Position numbers and translations under genes: made by a program. A model generated the notes under the pieces. That model made no database searches, was not told where the DNA came from, and was given only the letters and a program-made list of their open reading frames with translations. A stretch of DNA of 64,000 nt, taken from contig QPMI01000638.1 of the NCBI GenBank assembly GCA_004431415.1, forward strand, positions 62,001 through 126,000, read 5' to 3'. Source of the stretch: Cyanophora paradoxa. Taxonomy: Eukaryota > Glaucocystophyceae > Cyanophorales > Cyanophoraceae. Within the stretch, counting starts at the first letter, position 1; each line of letters begins with the position of its first letter. Below, piece by piece: positions 55,351 through 64,000 of the stretch.

Positions 55351-57043
55351 GCACGCCCCCTCCGCTGCATTCCGCGCCCTCTCCCCGCCCCACCTTACCT
55401 AGCCTTCGATTGCATGGCTTCCCAGTCCCTCGCCCGCATTACTTAACTGACGATAGCTATTGGTTGGGGAAGGACCCCCTTCCCCTTCCCCCACTTGGGG
55501 GTGTTCGGGTGCCCACCCTAGGCCAAAATGAAATGTCCCGACCTCCCAAAACCCGGGTTTTCTCGCCGGATCCTAGGAAGGCATGTCTCTAGGAGTCCGG
55601 AAACATGTTCCGGGAGATCCGGGTCCCGTCGGGTCGACCAGGAATGGGCAATAACACATTTTCACAAAATGCGATCTAGCGCCTCACCAAGTGGCGATAT
55701 ATCTGCCGGACCGAGTGCGCCTGAATGCGCCTGATACGCCCGACGATTCATGTCATACATGCCGAGACCGGAGGGGCAAAGGGTGGTCCGCTAGGCCGCC
55801 TCAAGTACCTGTTGTACCGGACGCCGAAAAAACGCGCTCCTGAGAGTTTCGGCCTATCGTGTTGTAGTACCCGTGCTTTAAGCCGGCAAGCTAGCCGACA
55901 GGCTTGCTAGCTGGCCAACTAGCTGAGCTCCGGCTGTAGGCTTGCTGCAGCTGGCATGGACTTCAGCCGCACGACATCAAGCGCGTGGCGTCCGTCGACA
56001 TCGTACCGGCCGCGGCACGTGCGAATGCGTCTGCGCCCGCCGAGTGCGCGCCGAGGTTCTGCTCTGCTGCATGGATCGTTCGCCCGGGCCGGGCCGCTCG
56101 AGCCTCACTCGCTCGTGCGCGCGCGCCGCGCGCCAGGTACGAACTCGTGCGCTCGCCCCGCGCGCCACCTCCGCCGCGCCGCCCTCTCACTTCCCTTACA
56201 CTTCGAATTCCTCTCGAGCTCACTTCCTCTCACTTCTCACTTCCTCTCGAGCTCACTTGCAGCAGGCGAGACGCAACATCGCATCTGCAGCTGTTCCATC
56301 GGTGCGCATGCTGCACAGCTGTGCTCGTCCGACGGTCGCTTCCTCTGCCGCAGGGGAAGGGTCCGGTACCGGTTGCAATTGCACGACCCATGCTTGCCAC
56401 CCTCAGTCTTGCACCCGCATGCAATCGACCGGGTCGAGCCGCTAGCAAGCATCACACCGCCTCCAATTGCAAGACCTCGGCCTCCGCCTCCGTTGACGGC
56501 GCCGGCGCGCCCGTCCGCCCGCGCGCCTTGCTGCGCTCCTCGTCCGCGCTAATATAAGCGCCTGCCGCTGCGCCTCCGCCCGCGCCAACGCCGGCCGGCA
56601 GCGCGGCCGCCGGGCTCCTCCCGCTCCTCGGGGGCGGAGGCGCAGCGGACGGCAGCGCGGCTCGCCTGGCGGGGCGGAGGCGCGGCGGGCGGCGCGCGGC
56701 GCAGCTCGCCGGGTGGGACGGGAGGCGCTGCGGGCGGCGGAGTGGCTATCCGGGCGGGGCGGAGGCGCGGCGGGCGGCGGCGCGGCGGGCGGCGGCGCGT
56801 CTCGACGGGCAGGGCGGAGGCGCGTTCGCGATCGGGGGCGACGCGGCTCGCAGGGCGGGCGGCTCGCAGGGCGGGGCGCCGCGGCGGAGGCGCGGCGGAC
56901 GGTGGCGCTTCTCAAGATCTAGTCCTCCGCTGAGCTAGATCTAGATCTTGTCCTCCCCCCACCCCCCCCCCCCCCCCCCATGATCGAGCTGCTATCAGAG
57001 TCCACACTATCTCGGCTCAAAGATAACGTGACCAGCTGCAGGG
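55351..57043. other. Intergenic, GC-rich repeats and poly-C tract
   Basis: No gene supported. 56570-56915 is a degenerate array of GCGGGCGGCGCGGC / GGGGCGGAGGCGC units whose translations are Arg/Gly/Ala noise. A poly-C run lies at 56949-56980. 56180-56260 repeats CTCACTTCCTCT/CTCGAG. Confidence 0.55.
56570..56915. repeat. Degenerate GGCGGAGGCGCGGCG array
   Basis: Many imperfect copies of a 15-35 bp G/C unit (GGGGCGGAGGCGCGGCGGGCGGC), almost pure G and C. Confidence 0.7.
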
Positions 57044-57353
57044 GTGAACTTTCCTGCTCATGATCAACCTTTAGAGGTCCTTCCCCTCCAACAGGGGCAG
57101 TGCAACTGCAGTGTCCCTGTTCCGTTCATATTACTAGTGTGCCTACCGTATTATTCGAATTCGAGCGTGCATACATGCGCGCTGCGCATGCCCGGCCCGT
57201 ATACGTACGAACGACCGGAAGAGGCCGAAGAGCTGAAGAGGGTTCGCGCTCGGGCCATTTTCAGCAGATTCGATCAATCGTTCATGACCTGCCTTGCAGG
57301 ACGTCCAGCGTGCCAAGGCAGACCTTCGACGGAAGAGTCTCGTGCTCGATTGA
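57044..57353 (+). CDS. Small protein, possibly DPM3-like (dolichol-phosphate mannose synthase subunit 3)
   Basis: An ORF from ATG 57044 contains a hydrophobic stretch VPVPFILLVCLPYYS and then YTYERPEEAEELKR. A donor at 57242 and an acceptor at 57299 give a 58-nt intron that joins in phase to DVQRAKADLRRKSLVLD and stop (57351-57353). The C-terminal pattern (EEAxELxxxVQxAKADLRRK) resembles the C-terminal helix of DPM3 ([20 protein letters not shown] in animals), and DPM3 has hydrophobic helices just before it. The first helix of DPM3 is not clear here, so the N-terminus may be mis-modelled. An ATG at 57188 would give a 35-residue microprotein instead. Confidence 0.35.
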
Positions 57354-57613
57354 TCGTGTTCTGCCGGCGTGCTTTTTCCGCAAGCTCGTTATCCCTTCTG
57401 TCGTGTAGTAGTATTTAAAAAAACAGAGCAGCTGCAGTCGTTGCGTTGAGCCCAGTGCCCACCCACATTGAACGTGGCTCGGCTAGCTACGGCTTGAGCG
57501 CTAGTGCTAGCTACATGCATAGCTATAGCTATAGCTGCCAAATATATTGTGCATATCATAGTGAACATACAAAGCACAAAACTGCCATTTACTTGCAGGG
57601 GAGCGGTGGTCCC

Positions 57614-57889
57614 GAATCAGAGTTGCGATTACGATCGGAATCAGAGTTGCGATTACGATCGGAATCAGAGTTGCGATTACGATCGGAATCAGAGTTGCGA
57701 TTACGATCGGAATCAGAGTTGCGATTACGATCGGAATCAGAGTTGCGATTACGATCGGAATCAGAGTTGCGATTACGATCGGAATCAGAGTTGCGATTAC
57801 GATCGGAATCAGAGTTGCGATTACGATCGGAATCAGAGTTGCGATTACGATCGGAATCAGAGTTGCGATTACGATCGGAATCAGAGTTG
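57614..57889 (+). repeat. 24-bp minisatellite, 11.5 copies
   Basis: The unit GAATCAGAGTTGCGATTACG plus ATCG repeats perfectly from 57614. The twelfth copy (57878) breaks off at GAATCAGAGTTGA. A 24-bp period keeps the frame, so it is open in several frames (ESELRLRS, NQSCDYDR and, on minus, NSDSDRNR). It lies just upstream of the Fanzor-like exon, probably in an intron or truncated 5' flank. Confidence 0.95.
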
Positions 57890-57915
57890 AGAATTCCGCT
57901 CACTTTCCCCTGCAG

Positions 57916-58459
57916 GTCGCCCGCAAGGGGCGGGCGATGCTCCCGTGGGTGGCGCGTCAGGCTCTCGACTGCCGCCACTACGAGTACGCTGGTCTTGCGT
58001 TTCGACCCCCTCTGCCACGCGGTCTTGATGCTTATTTTGCGCAGGTTCCGGCAGCTCATGCAGCACGCCGTCCGGCGGCACCCCAAGGACGAGGACCCGC
58101 CGTGCACGCTCCAGCTCGTCTGCGAGGCCTGGACCTCGAAGACGTGCGGGGTGTGCGGCAAGATCAACTACGGGCTCGGCTCGAAGAGGGTCTTCGAGTG
58201 CCGCCCCGGGTGCGGCTTCCGGGCGGACCGCGACGGCGGCGCCGCGCGGTGCGTGTTGTGTCTATACACGCCTATACACAATCGCTGCTCCCCCCGCCTA
58301 GTCCCGACACGGCCTAGCCACGGCATAATTTTCCGTCTAGGCCTAGGGCCGGCTCGCCCTCCCAGCGCCGCCCGATCGCAATCGTAATCGTACTCTTGCA
58401 GGAGCATCTTCATCCGCTACGGCACCGGCGTGGACGCGAAGCGCCTGCTCGGCTCGTAG
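57916..58459 (+). pseudogene. Fanzor (eukaryotic TnpB-like) C-terminal fragment, RuvC-III and zinc ribbon
   Basis: Fanzors are eukaryotic relatives of TnpB: RNA-guided nucleases carried by transposons. The exon 57916-57991 in phase reads GAGDAPVGGASGSRLPPLRV, then joins to FRQLMQHAVRRHPKDEDPP (from 58045) and EAWTSKTCGVCGKINYGLGS, KRVFECRPGCGFRADRD. An intron follows (after GCGCG|GTGCGTG), then GAARSIFIRYGTGVDAKRLL and stop (58457-58459). TSKTC-x2-C plus C-x3/4-C is the TnpB/Fanzor zinc ribbon, and DRDGGAARSI matches the RuvC-III DRD-x-NAARN motif with its catalytic Asp. I find no RuvC-I or RuvC-II region upstream: the preceding 300 bp is the minisatellite. So this looks like a 5'-truncated relic, unless distant upstream exons exist. 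Confidence 0.65.
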
Positions 58460-58879
58460 CTATAGCTAGCGCTAGGCTCCGATCCCCTTTTCTCCATCAG
58501 GGCACCAGTCCCTGCGGGTTACGCTCTCATCCCTAACAGCACGGGTACAGTTAAAGCGCTGAGGTAGGAGGTCCGGCCGCGCCCGTAGCTTAGAAAGAGA
58601 ATTCGAGTCGGTTCGACGGAATTGTCGCGAGAAGTCGAGATCTAGAGGGGTAGTGGCGCAGGCGTGCTTAACCCCAAAGTCCGCCGGAGCTTGAAGCGCG
58701 CGGATCGGAGCAGCTGCGACGATCGATCAGCCAGCGTGCGTACGCGTGCACCGAGGCTCGAGGAGCAGACCTAGAGGCGCGACGCGTACAATCAGGCACC
58801 GGCACAGGGCGCGATTTTCGCTACGTCACGTCGATGCTACCGTCTTCCTAGAGCCCGTAGAGCGCTTTCGAGCGTCGAG
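58460..58879. other. Region between Fanzor remnant and BRUTUS-like gene
   Basis: No gene seen. In intact Fanzor and TnpB loci the guide (omega) RNA overlaps or follows the 3' end, so 58460-58600 would be the place to look, but I see no definite structure. The remainder is probably the promoter of the next gene. Confidence 0.4.
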
Positions 58880-61800
58880 ATGCAGTCGGGGACCGAAACC
58901 TCAGCTGCCAGCGCCGGCGACTCGCGGCTTGGACCCCTGACAATGGAAGTGCGTACGAGGCTGGGCAGAGCTGCGGGGGCTGTCCTAATATACCGCGATG
59001 CCCACAGGTCGTGCACATGCACACGGCGATCCGCTCAGAGCTGGCAGCACTGCAGGAGCTCGCCGCGGGCTTGGAGGAGGGCACGTTCGACCAGGACAGG
59101 ATGCGGGCCCTCGACGCTCGCTTCTCATTTCTGTGGGCCATGCAGAGGCATCACAGCAAGGTACGCCCGCATCCTGCACCGCGCCAGCGCTCCTCAGCCT
59201 CGGTGCCGCGGCGCGCAGGCGGAGGACGACGTCATTTTCCCGTCGATCACCGCGAGGCTCAAGCTCCTAGCAAAGACGGACACACCGCACACGGATTCCG
59301 CGCCTTCCGCCGCGTCGTGCACGGGGATCTGTGGGCAGGTGCCGCGGGGCTGCGGGGAGGCGCGGGAGCAGCACGGGGTGTCGGCGCCGTACAGCTGCGA
59401 CCACGAGAACGAGGACCGCTTCTTCTGTGCGATCGACGAGCTGCTGTGGAGCGTGCTGGCGACGCAGGAGCTGAGCGTGCGGGCGCCGCTGGTGGCGCAG
59501 GCGGTGCACAAGCTGACCGTCCTCGACACGAACCTCGGCTTCCACCTGAGCCGCGAGGAGCGCGAGCTGCTGCCGCTCATGCGCGAGCTCTTCACCCCCG
59601 AGGAGCAGCTGGAGCTCGCGCGGGCGCTGCGCCCCGAGGGGGCCCCTCCGGGGGAGGCCACGGAGGGGGCGGCGATGGTCGTCGAGGCGCACGAGGCGAT
59701 TCGGCGCGAGTTCCGCGAGATCGAGCTCGCCTCCCGCCGCCTCGACCCCGCCTCCGACGCCCAGGCCCGCCCCCCGCCCGCCCGCCCGCGCGCGCGGGGC
59801 GAGCGGGGCGCAGGTGGAGGCGCTGGCGCGGCGCTTCCGGGCGCTGTGGGCGGAGGTCAAGGGGCACGCCGACCGCGAGGACCGGGTCTTCTTCCCCGCC
59901 CTCGAGGCGCGCCTGCAGCAGCGGGGCGAGGCGGCCGTCTCGAAGAGCTTCGGCATGGAGCACGACTGCGGCCTCCTCCTCTTCAACGAGCTCGCGCGCC
60001 CCGCCGCCCCGCTCCGGCGCCCCGCACGCCGGCCTGACGCCCGTCCAGCACGAGCTGCTGCAGGCGGCGCTGGCGGGCCCGCCGGCGGGGGAGCGCTCGG
60101 CGCTGCTCGCCGACATCCGGGTGCGGCTGTCGACGCTGACGGAGAGCCTGGCGCTGCACCTCGTCAAGGAGGAGCGCGAGATCCTACCCCAGCTCCGCTC
60201 CCTCTTCTCCCAGGACGAGCAGGAGGCCCGCCCCGCCCCCGCCCCGTCCCCGGGCGCCGCGCCCCCAGGCGCCGCTGACGCTGCGCAGGCGCTGATGGGG
60301 CGGATCATCGGGCAGCGGCCGTCGGCGATGCTGCAGGAGATGCTCCCGTGGGTCATGCAGCGTCTCAGCGCCTCCGAGGGCCGCAACATGATGCACCACA
60401 TCCGGAAGGCCCGCCCGCTGTTGCCCGCCCGCCGGCGGCCCGGGGCGGGGCGAGCGGGGCGGGCGCAGGTGACGAACGGCACCATGTTCGAGAAGTGGCT
60501 CTCGTGCTGGTGGGTCTTCCCGGAGGACGAGGCGGGCACGGGGCGGCCCGCCGCCACCCTGCGCGACGGCACCGGCATCGGGGCCGGGGCGGGGGCGGGG
60601 GGCGAGGGGGCGATGGAGGAGGAGGGGCCTGGGAGCGCGGAGGACGTCGAGGCTGCGATCCGGGCGGTGGCGCGGGACCCGGGCATCGACGTGCAGGCCA
60701 AGACGGCCCGCATCCAGGCGCTGATGACCCGCCGCTGGCGCCTCAAGCACGGGCGCGGGGGCAGCCCCGAGCGGGGCCAGCCGCAGCAGCACATGCACCT
60801 CAAGGGCCAGTGCGAGGCCTCCTCGCCCGACCCCTGCCCCCTCCACGCCGCAAACCCCGCCGACCTCAACCCCACCTACCACGTCCGCCCCTTGGCCCCC
60901 CTGCCGAGCGGGGCGCCTCCGCTGAGGGGCGGGCAGAGCGGGGAGCGGGGCGTGCTGGGGTGCGCGCACTACCAGAGGTCGTGCAAGTTGCGAGCGGCGT
61001 GCTGCGGGCGCTTCTTCACGTGCCGCGTGTGCCACGACGACGCCTCGGACCACACCATGGACCGGTGCGCCCGCCCCCTCCCGCTCCCCCGCCGTGCCCG
61101 CTTGACGGCCCTCCAGCTACGCCACCCGCGAGATGCTCTGCATGCGCTGCAGTACCGTGCAGCCCATCGGGCCCACCTGCCGCTCCCCCGTCTGCTGCGG
61201 CCGGCCCCTCGCCCGCTACTACTGCCACATTTGTCCGCACCCAGCACCCGCCCGGCGGGGCCTGCTCATCGCCGCTGACGGGGCGGGGCAGGCAAGTTCT
61301 TCGACGACGACGGGACGAAGAGCATCTACCACTGCCCGTTCTGCAACATCTGCCGGATGGGGCGGGGCCTGGGGATCGACTTCTTCCACTGCATGCGCTG
61401 CAACGCGTGCATGGCGATGTCCCTGCGGGAGCACCGCTGCCTCCAGAACTCCCTCGAGTCGAACTGCCCCATCTGCAGCCAGTACATGTTCACCTCCACC
61501 GCCTACGTGCGCCCCCGGCCGCCGGCGCCGGCGCCCCGCGCAGGGCGCGACGCCGGGGCGGGCAGGTGAAGCTGCTGCGGTGCGGGCACCTGATGCACAC
61601 GGAGTGCTACCGGGCGTACATTCGGAGCCAGTACACGTGCCCCATCTGCTGCAAGTCCCTCCACGACATGTCCGCCCTCTTCGCCCAGCTCGTCCGCCCC
61701 TCCCCGCCCGCCCCCGCCCCCCCGGCCCCCGCCGGCGCCGACCGCGCGGCAGGAGGCGCTGGTGGCGAACGACGTGCTGCCGCCCGAGTACGCGGGGCGC

Positions 61801-61908
61801 ACCTCCAACATCTACTGCAACGACTGCGAGCAGAAGAGCACCGTCCGCTTCCACTTCCTCTACCACCGCTGCGCCCACTGCGCCTCCTTCAACACCCGCG
61901 TCACCTGA
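58880..61908 (+). CDS. BRUTUS-like E3 ubiquitin ligase (hemerythrin, CHY, CTCHY, RING)
   Basis: Iron-sensing ubiquitin ligase family (plant BTS/BTSL, algal HRZ), targeting iron-response regulators. It starts MQSGTETSAASAGDSRLG. HHE domain 1: HTAIRSEL, HHSKAEDDVIFPSI, DHENEDRFFCAIDELLW, FHLSREERELLPLM. HHE domain 2: HEAIRREF, HADREDRVFFPAL, MEHDCGLLLFNEL, LHLVKEEREILPQL. Then MLPWVMQRLSASEGRNMMHH, MFEKWLSCWWV, a CHY zinc finger (GCAHYQRSCKLRAACCGRFF, CRVCHDDASDHTMDR), CTCHY (SIYHCPFCNICRMGRGLGID, FFHCMRCNACM), RING (NCPICSQYMFTS, LLRCGHLMHTECYRAYI, CPICCKSL) and a final ribbon (YCNDCEQKS, HRCAHCASFNTRVT). There are two HHE modules against three in plant BTS. Metal ligands look intact. At least four introns are GC-AG. 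Confidence 0.9.
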
Positions 61909-62526
61909 CACCCAGTCCCGTCCCGGAGAGGGCGACTCGGCGAGCTCCCTTCCTGCGCATGCATCTCTAGCTATTCAAAAAAAGTATTGATAGTTTATTC
62001 AAATTTTATTGAAACCAAACCTGGGCCACTTTTTTCATGATCAGCCTCAGACATGTACAGCTGCAGGTACCGGTTACCGTACGAAACGAATCATGATCAG
62101 TGATGCCATGATGGTGCCACGGTGCGCATGCCACGGTGCACATTGGTCGATGTGAAAGCCGACTCTGGTCATCTCGCAATCGCCGAGTCGATTCGCACGG
62201 CGCGAGCGAATATATATCAATCCAACAAAAATCGAAAAGCTAAACGGTGCAACGACTCGATAGGTATTCAATGATTGTACGAGTGCACGTCCGACGGTCG
62301 GCAGTGAATTCGAAGTCGACTCTGCTGATCATGATTTCGATTTGCAAGCAAACAAAAATCGCAAGCAAACAAAAATCGAAAAACTAAACGACTCGGCGAA
62401 ATAAACGAAGAATTGCGGGCAAGGTCCAGGCGCAATTATGAAGGGGGGGGGAATCAAATAAGAGAATGCTGGGCCGCGGGGCGAGGGGGACGGCGGGTGC
62501 TAGAGGAGCCCGGGCGCGGGGCGGGG
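61909..62526. other. AT-richer convergent intergenic region with short repeats
   Basis: Clearly lower GC than the flanking genes. CAAGCAAACAAAAATCG occurs twice in tandem (about 62345-62378), and ACAAAAATCGAAAA(G/A)CTAAACG occurs at about 62225 and 62370. No gene seen. Probably 3' UTRs of both neighbours. Confidence 0.55.
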
Positions 62527-63757
62527 TCAGGAGGAGGCGTCGCGGTCGGACTCGGAGCCGGCGGAGCTGCGGGAGGCTGGGGAGCCGCGCAGCGAGTTCA
62601 CGCTCTCCGCGTACGCCGCCCCCCGCAGCAGGCTCTCCATCGTCCGCTGCGCCTGCCCCGCCCGCCCCTCCGCCTCCCGCGCCTGCCCCCGCCCCCCGTC
62701 GGCCTCGACGGGCGGCGCCAGCAGCGGGGCCGGGCGGGGGGGGCGGGCGGTGGCGGACCCTGCGCTCGGCGGCGGCGAGGGCCTCGCGCAGGGAGGCCGT
62801 CTCTTTTGCATGGCCCTCCCGCACCTTGCCCGGCCGCGGCCCGCGTCAGGCGCCCCCCGGGCCCAGCGCAGCCGAGGGCGGCTGTGTACCTCGAGCAGCA
62901 GGCGGTCGATGTCGTCGCTCGTCAGCTCCGGCACCTTCTTGGGCGGCCCGCTCTGCGCACGCTTCGCACGCGCCGGCGGGGTGGGGCGGGCGGGGAGGGC
63001 TGGCGGGCCCTGACGCGGAGCACGCGGAGCTCGGCTTCGAGCGCGGCGACCTGCCCGTGCGGAGCGTTCGGGTTGCGAGCGGCGGGCGCCCGCCTCCGAG
63101 GCTCGGGGGCGGCGAGCCGGCCAACGGACCCGCTGCTGCAAGTCCTTCTCCGCGGACATGAACGCCTTCGCCCTCGCATCGATCGTCTCCGCCGCCCGCC
63201 GCTCCGACTCCGAGACGAGCGTCGTGAGGAGGCGCACCTGTCGAGAGCTGTTGATGGCACGTCGACGCGCGCAAGCGGGCCTGTTGATTGGCGCACCTCC
63301 TGCGTCAGCTGGCCGTTTATAGCAATGATGTATTTCTCTGTACGGAACAGGTTTCATCGCGACGCGAGCGGCTGAGACAGCGCGCTGATGCGAACCTCTT
63401 TCCTTGCATGCGCGCTCCTGGTTCATCGCTTCCTCAGACTTCGCCTCCAGCTGTTTCACCCTCAGGCGCAGCTGCGAGTTGACCTGCTGTTCCCGGCGTA
63501 TCACCTTGCGGGGGGCGGGGCGCGTTAATGACAGTGGGCTGGTTCGAAAGCGCTGCGGCGCGGCTGCGGCCGCATGGTGCGCGGCTCTCACCTCCAGCGT
63601 CCCCGAAAGCTGCATCGTAAGCGCCTTGTTGATCTGGCGGCTTGTCTCAGGAATGCGCTTCGCAGCCGCAGTGGGTCAGCCGCACCTCCACCGCCTCCCG
63701 CCCAATCAGCTGCGGATCCGGGGCGGCCGCGCGCCCACCCGAGCTTGTGCGCGGCAT
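62527..63757 (-). CDS. Coiled-coil protein of unknown function (5' end uncertain)
   Basis: Several short exons on the minus strand. They read MPRTSSGGRAAAPDPQLIGR (from 63757), INKALTMQLSGTLE, VIRREQQVNSQLRLRVKQLE, AKSEEAMNQERA, VRLLTTLVSESERRAAETID, ARAKAFMSAEKDLQQR, VAALEAELRVLRV, PPKKVPELTSDDIDRLLLEV, VREGHAKETASLREALAAAE, RTMESLLRGAAYAESVNSLR and GSPASRSSAGSESDRDASS, then stop at 62527. Heptad-like Leu/Glu/Arg spacing predicts coiled coil with a Ser-rich tail. No family recognised. An upstream exon (ATG 63893, MRCDAALENQ) is possible but its phase does not fit cleanly. Ends beyond 63900 are not resolved. Confidence 0.5.
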
Positions 63758-64000
63758 CTGTGGCGCGATCGCCTCATCAGCTGAGCGCTGTTGCGGCGCT
63801 CGGCGTCGCTAGCCAGGGAGCACTGGCTCGGAGGAACGCGCGGCGCGGCGCGGGGCGCGGAACTTGGTTTTCGAGCGCGGCGTCGCAGCGCATGCGCAGC
63901 GCAACAAAGACAATCAAAAATGGAAGGCCCGCACCGCGTCCGGAATGGAGGAATGTGCGATGCCGACGCGCCCGATTCCGCCGGAGAGCAGCGCAGGGGG

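Noticed and set aside
56570-56933. ORFs in the G/C-only array
   Set aside because: Arg/Gly/Ala translations of a degenerate repeat; no start context, introns or homology.
57614-57889. CRISPR-like array
   Set aside because: Perfect contiguous tandem repeat with no spacers in a eukaryotic genome, so it is a minisatellite.
1-64000. tRNA, rRNA or snRNA genes
   Set aside because: I looked for T-loop (GGTTCGA) and acceptor pairing and for Sm-site contexts; isolated TTCGA matches lack a foldable cloverleaf. A tRNAscan/Infernal run would settle it.

Overview
The window is nuclear DNA of a GC-rich, intron-dense, plastid-bearing, flagellated protist. I infer a glaucophyte, most likely Cyanophora or a close relative. 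Three points support this. The predicted plastid proteins begin with a Phe a few residues from the Met (MAFVSPSP..., MAAFATALP...), the mark of glaucophyte and rhodophyte transit peptides. There is a nuclear penicillin-binding DD-carboxypeptidase, expected where the plastid keeps a peptidoglycan wall (muroplast). Cilium and centrin-type genes show a motile cell. The species name is inference. Gene models below were assembled by eye from homology and splice signals; introns are mostly 50-80 nt.

Layout, left to right: a partial signal-anchor protein (-, edge); a U2AF65-like splicing factor (-); plastid 6-phosphogluconate dehydrogenase (-) and glucose-6-phosphate dehydrogenase (+) head to head; a plastid two-S1-domain translation protein (-) head to head with an oxysterol-binding protein (+); a giant W-repeat coiled-coil protein (+, about 13.9-24.7 kb); CFAP61 (-) head to head with guanylate kinase (+); a PHO80/U-type cyclin (+); the DD-carboxypeptidase (-) head to head with a C2-domain protein (+); a cysteine-type LRR protein (+); proteasome ATPase RPT1 (-) head to head with a nucleotide-sugar 4,6-dehydratase (+); a repeat/retroelement-like gene desert (47.3-49.7 kb); an SPX-SLC13 phosphate transporter (-) head to head with a PRELI/MSF1 lipid-transfer protein (+); a possible DPM3-like small gene; a 24-bp minisatellite beside the C-terminal end of a Fanzor (eukaryotic TnpB) nuclease; a BRUTUS-like hemerythrin/CHY/RING ubiquitin ligase (+); and a coiled-coil protein (-) at the right edge.

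Functional themes: plastid metabolism and wall (6PGD, G6PDH, S1 protein, DD-carboxypeptidase), motility and centrosome (CFAP61, W-repeat protein), lipid transfer (OSBP, PRELI), nutrient sensing (SPX transporter, cyclin, BRUTUS). Two gene classes alternate: moderate-GC genes with GT-AG introns, and GC3-saturated genes (W-repeat protein, CFAP61, SPX transporter, PRELI, BRUTUS) that also use GC-AG introns. The most notable items are the Fanzor remnant, the frequent GC-AG introns, the divergent pentose-phosphate pair, the 433-bp exon-intron duplications, the U2AF65 homologue without a visible RRM2, and several micro-exons.
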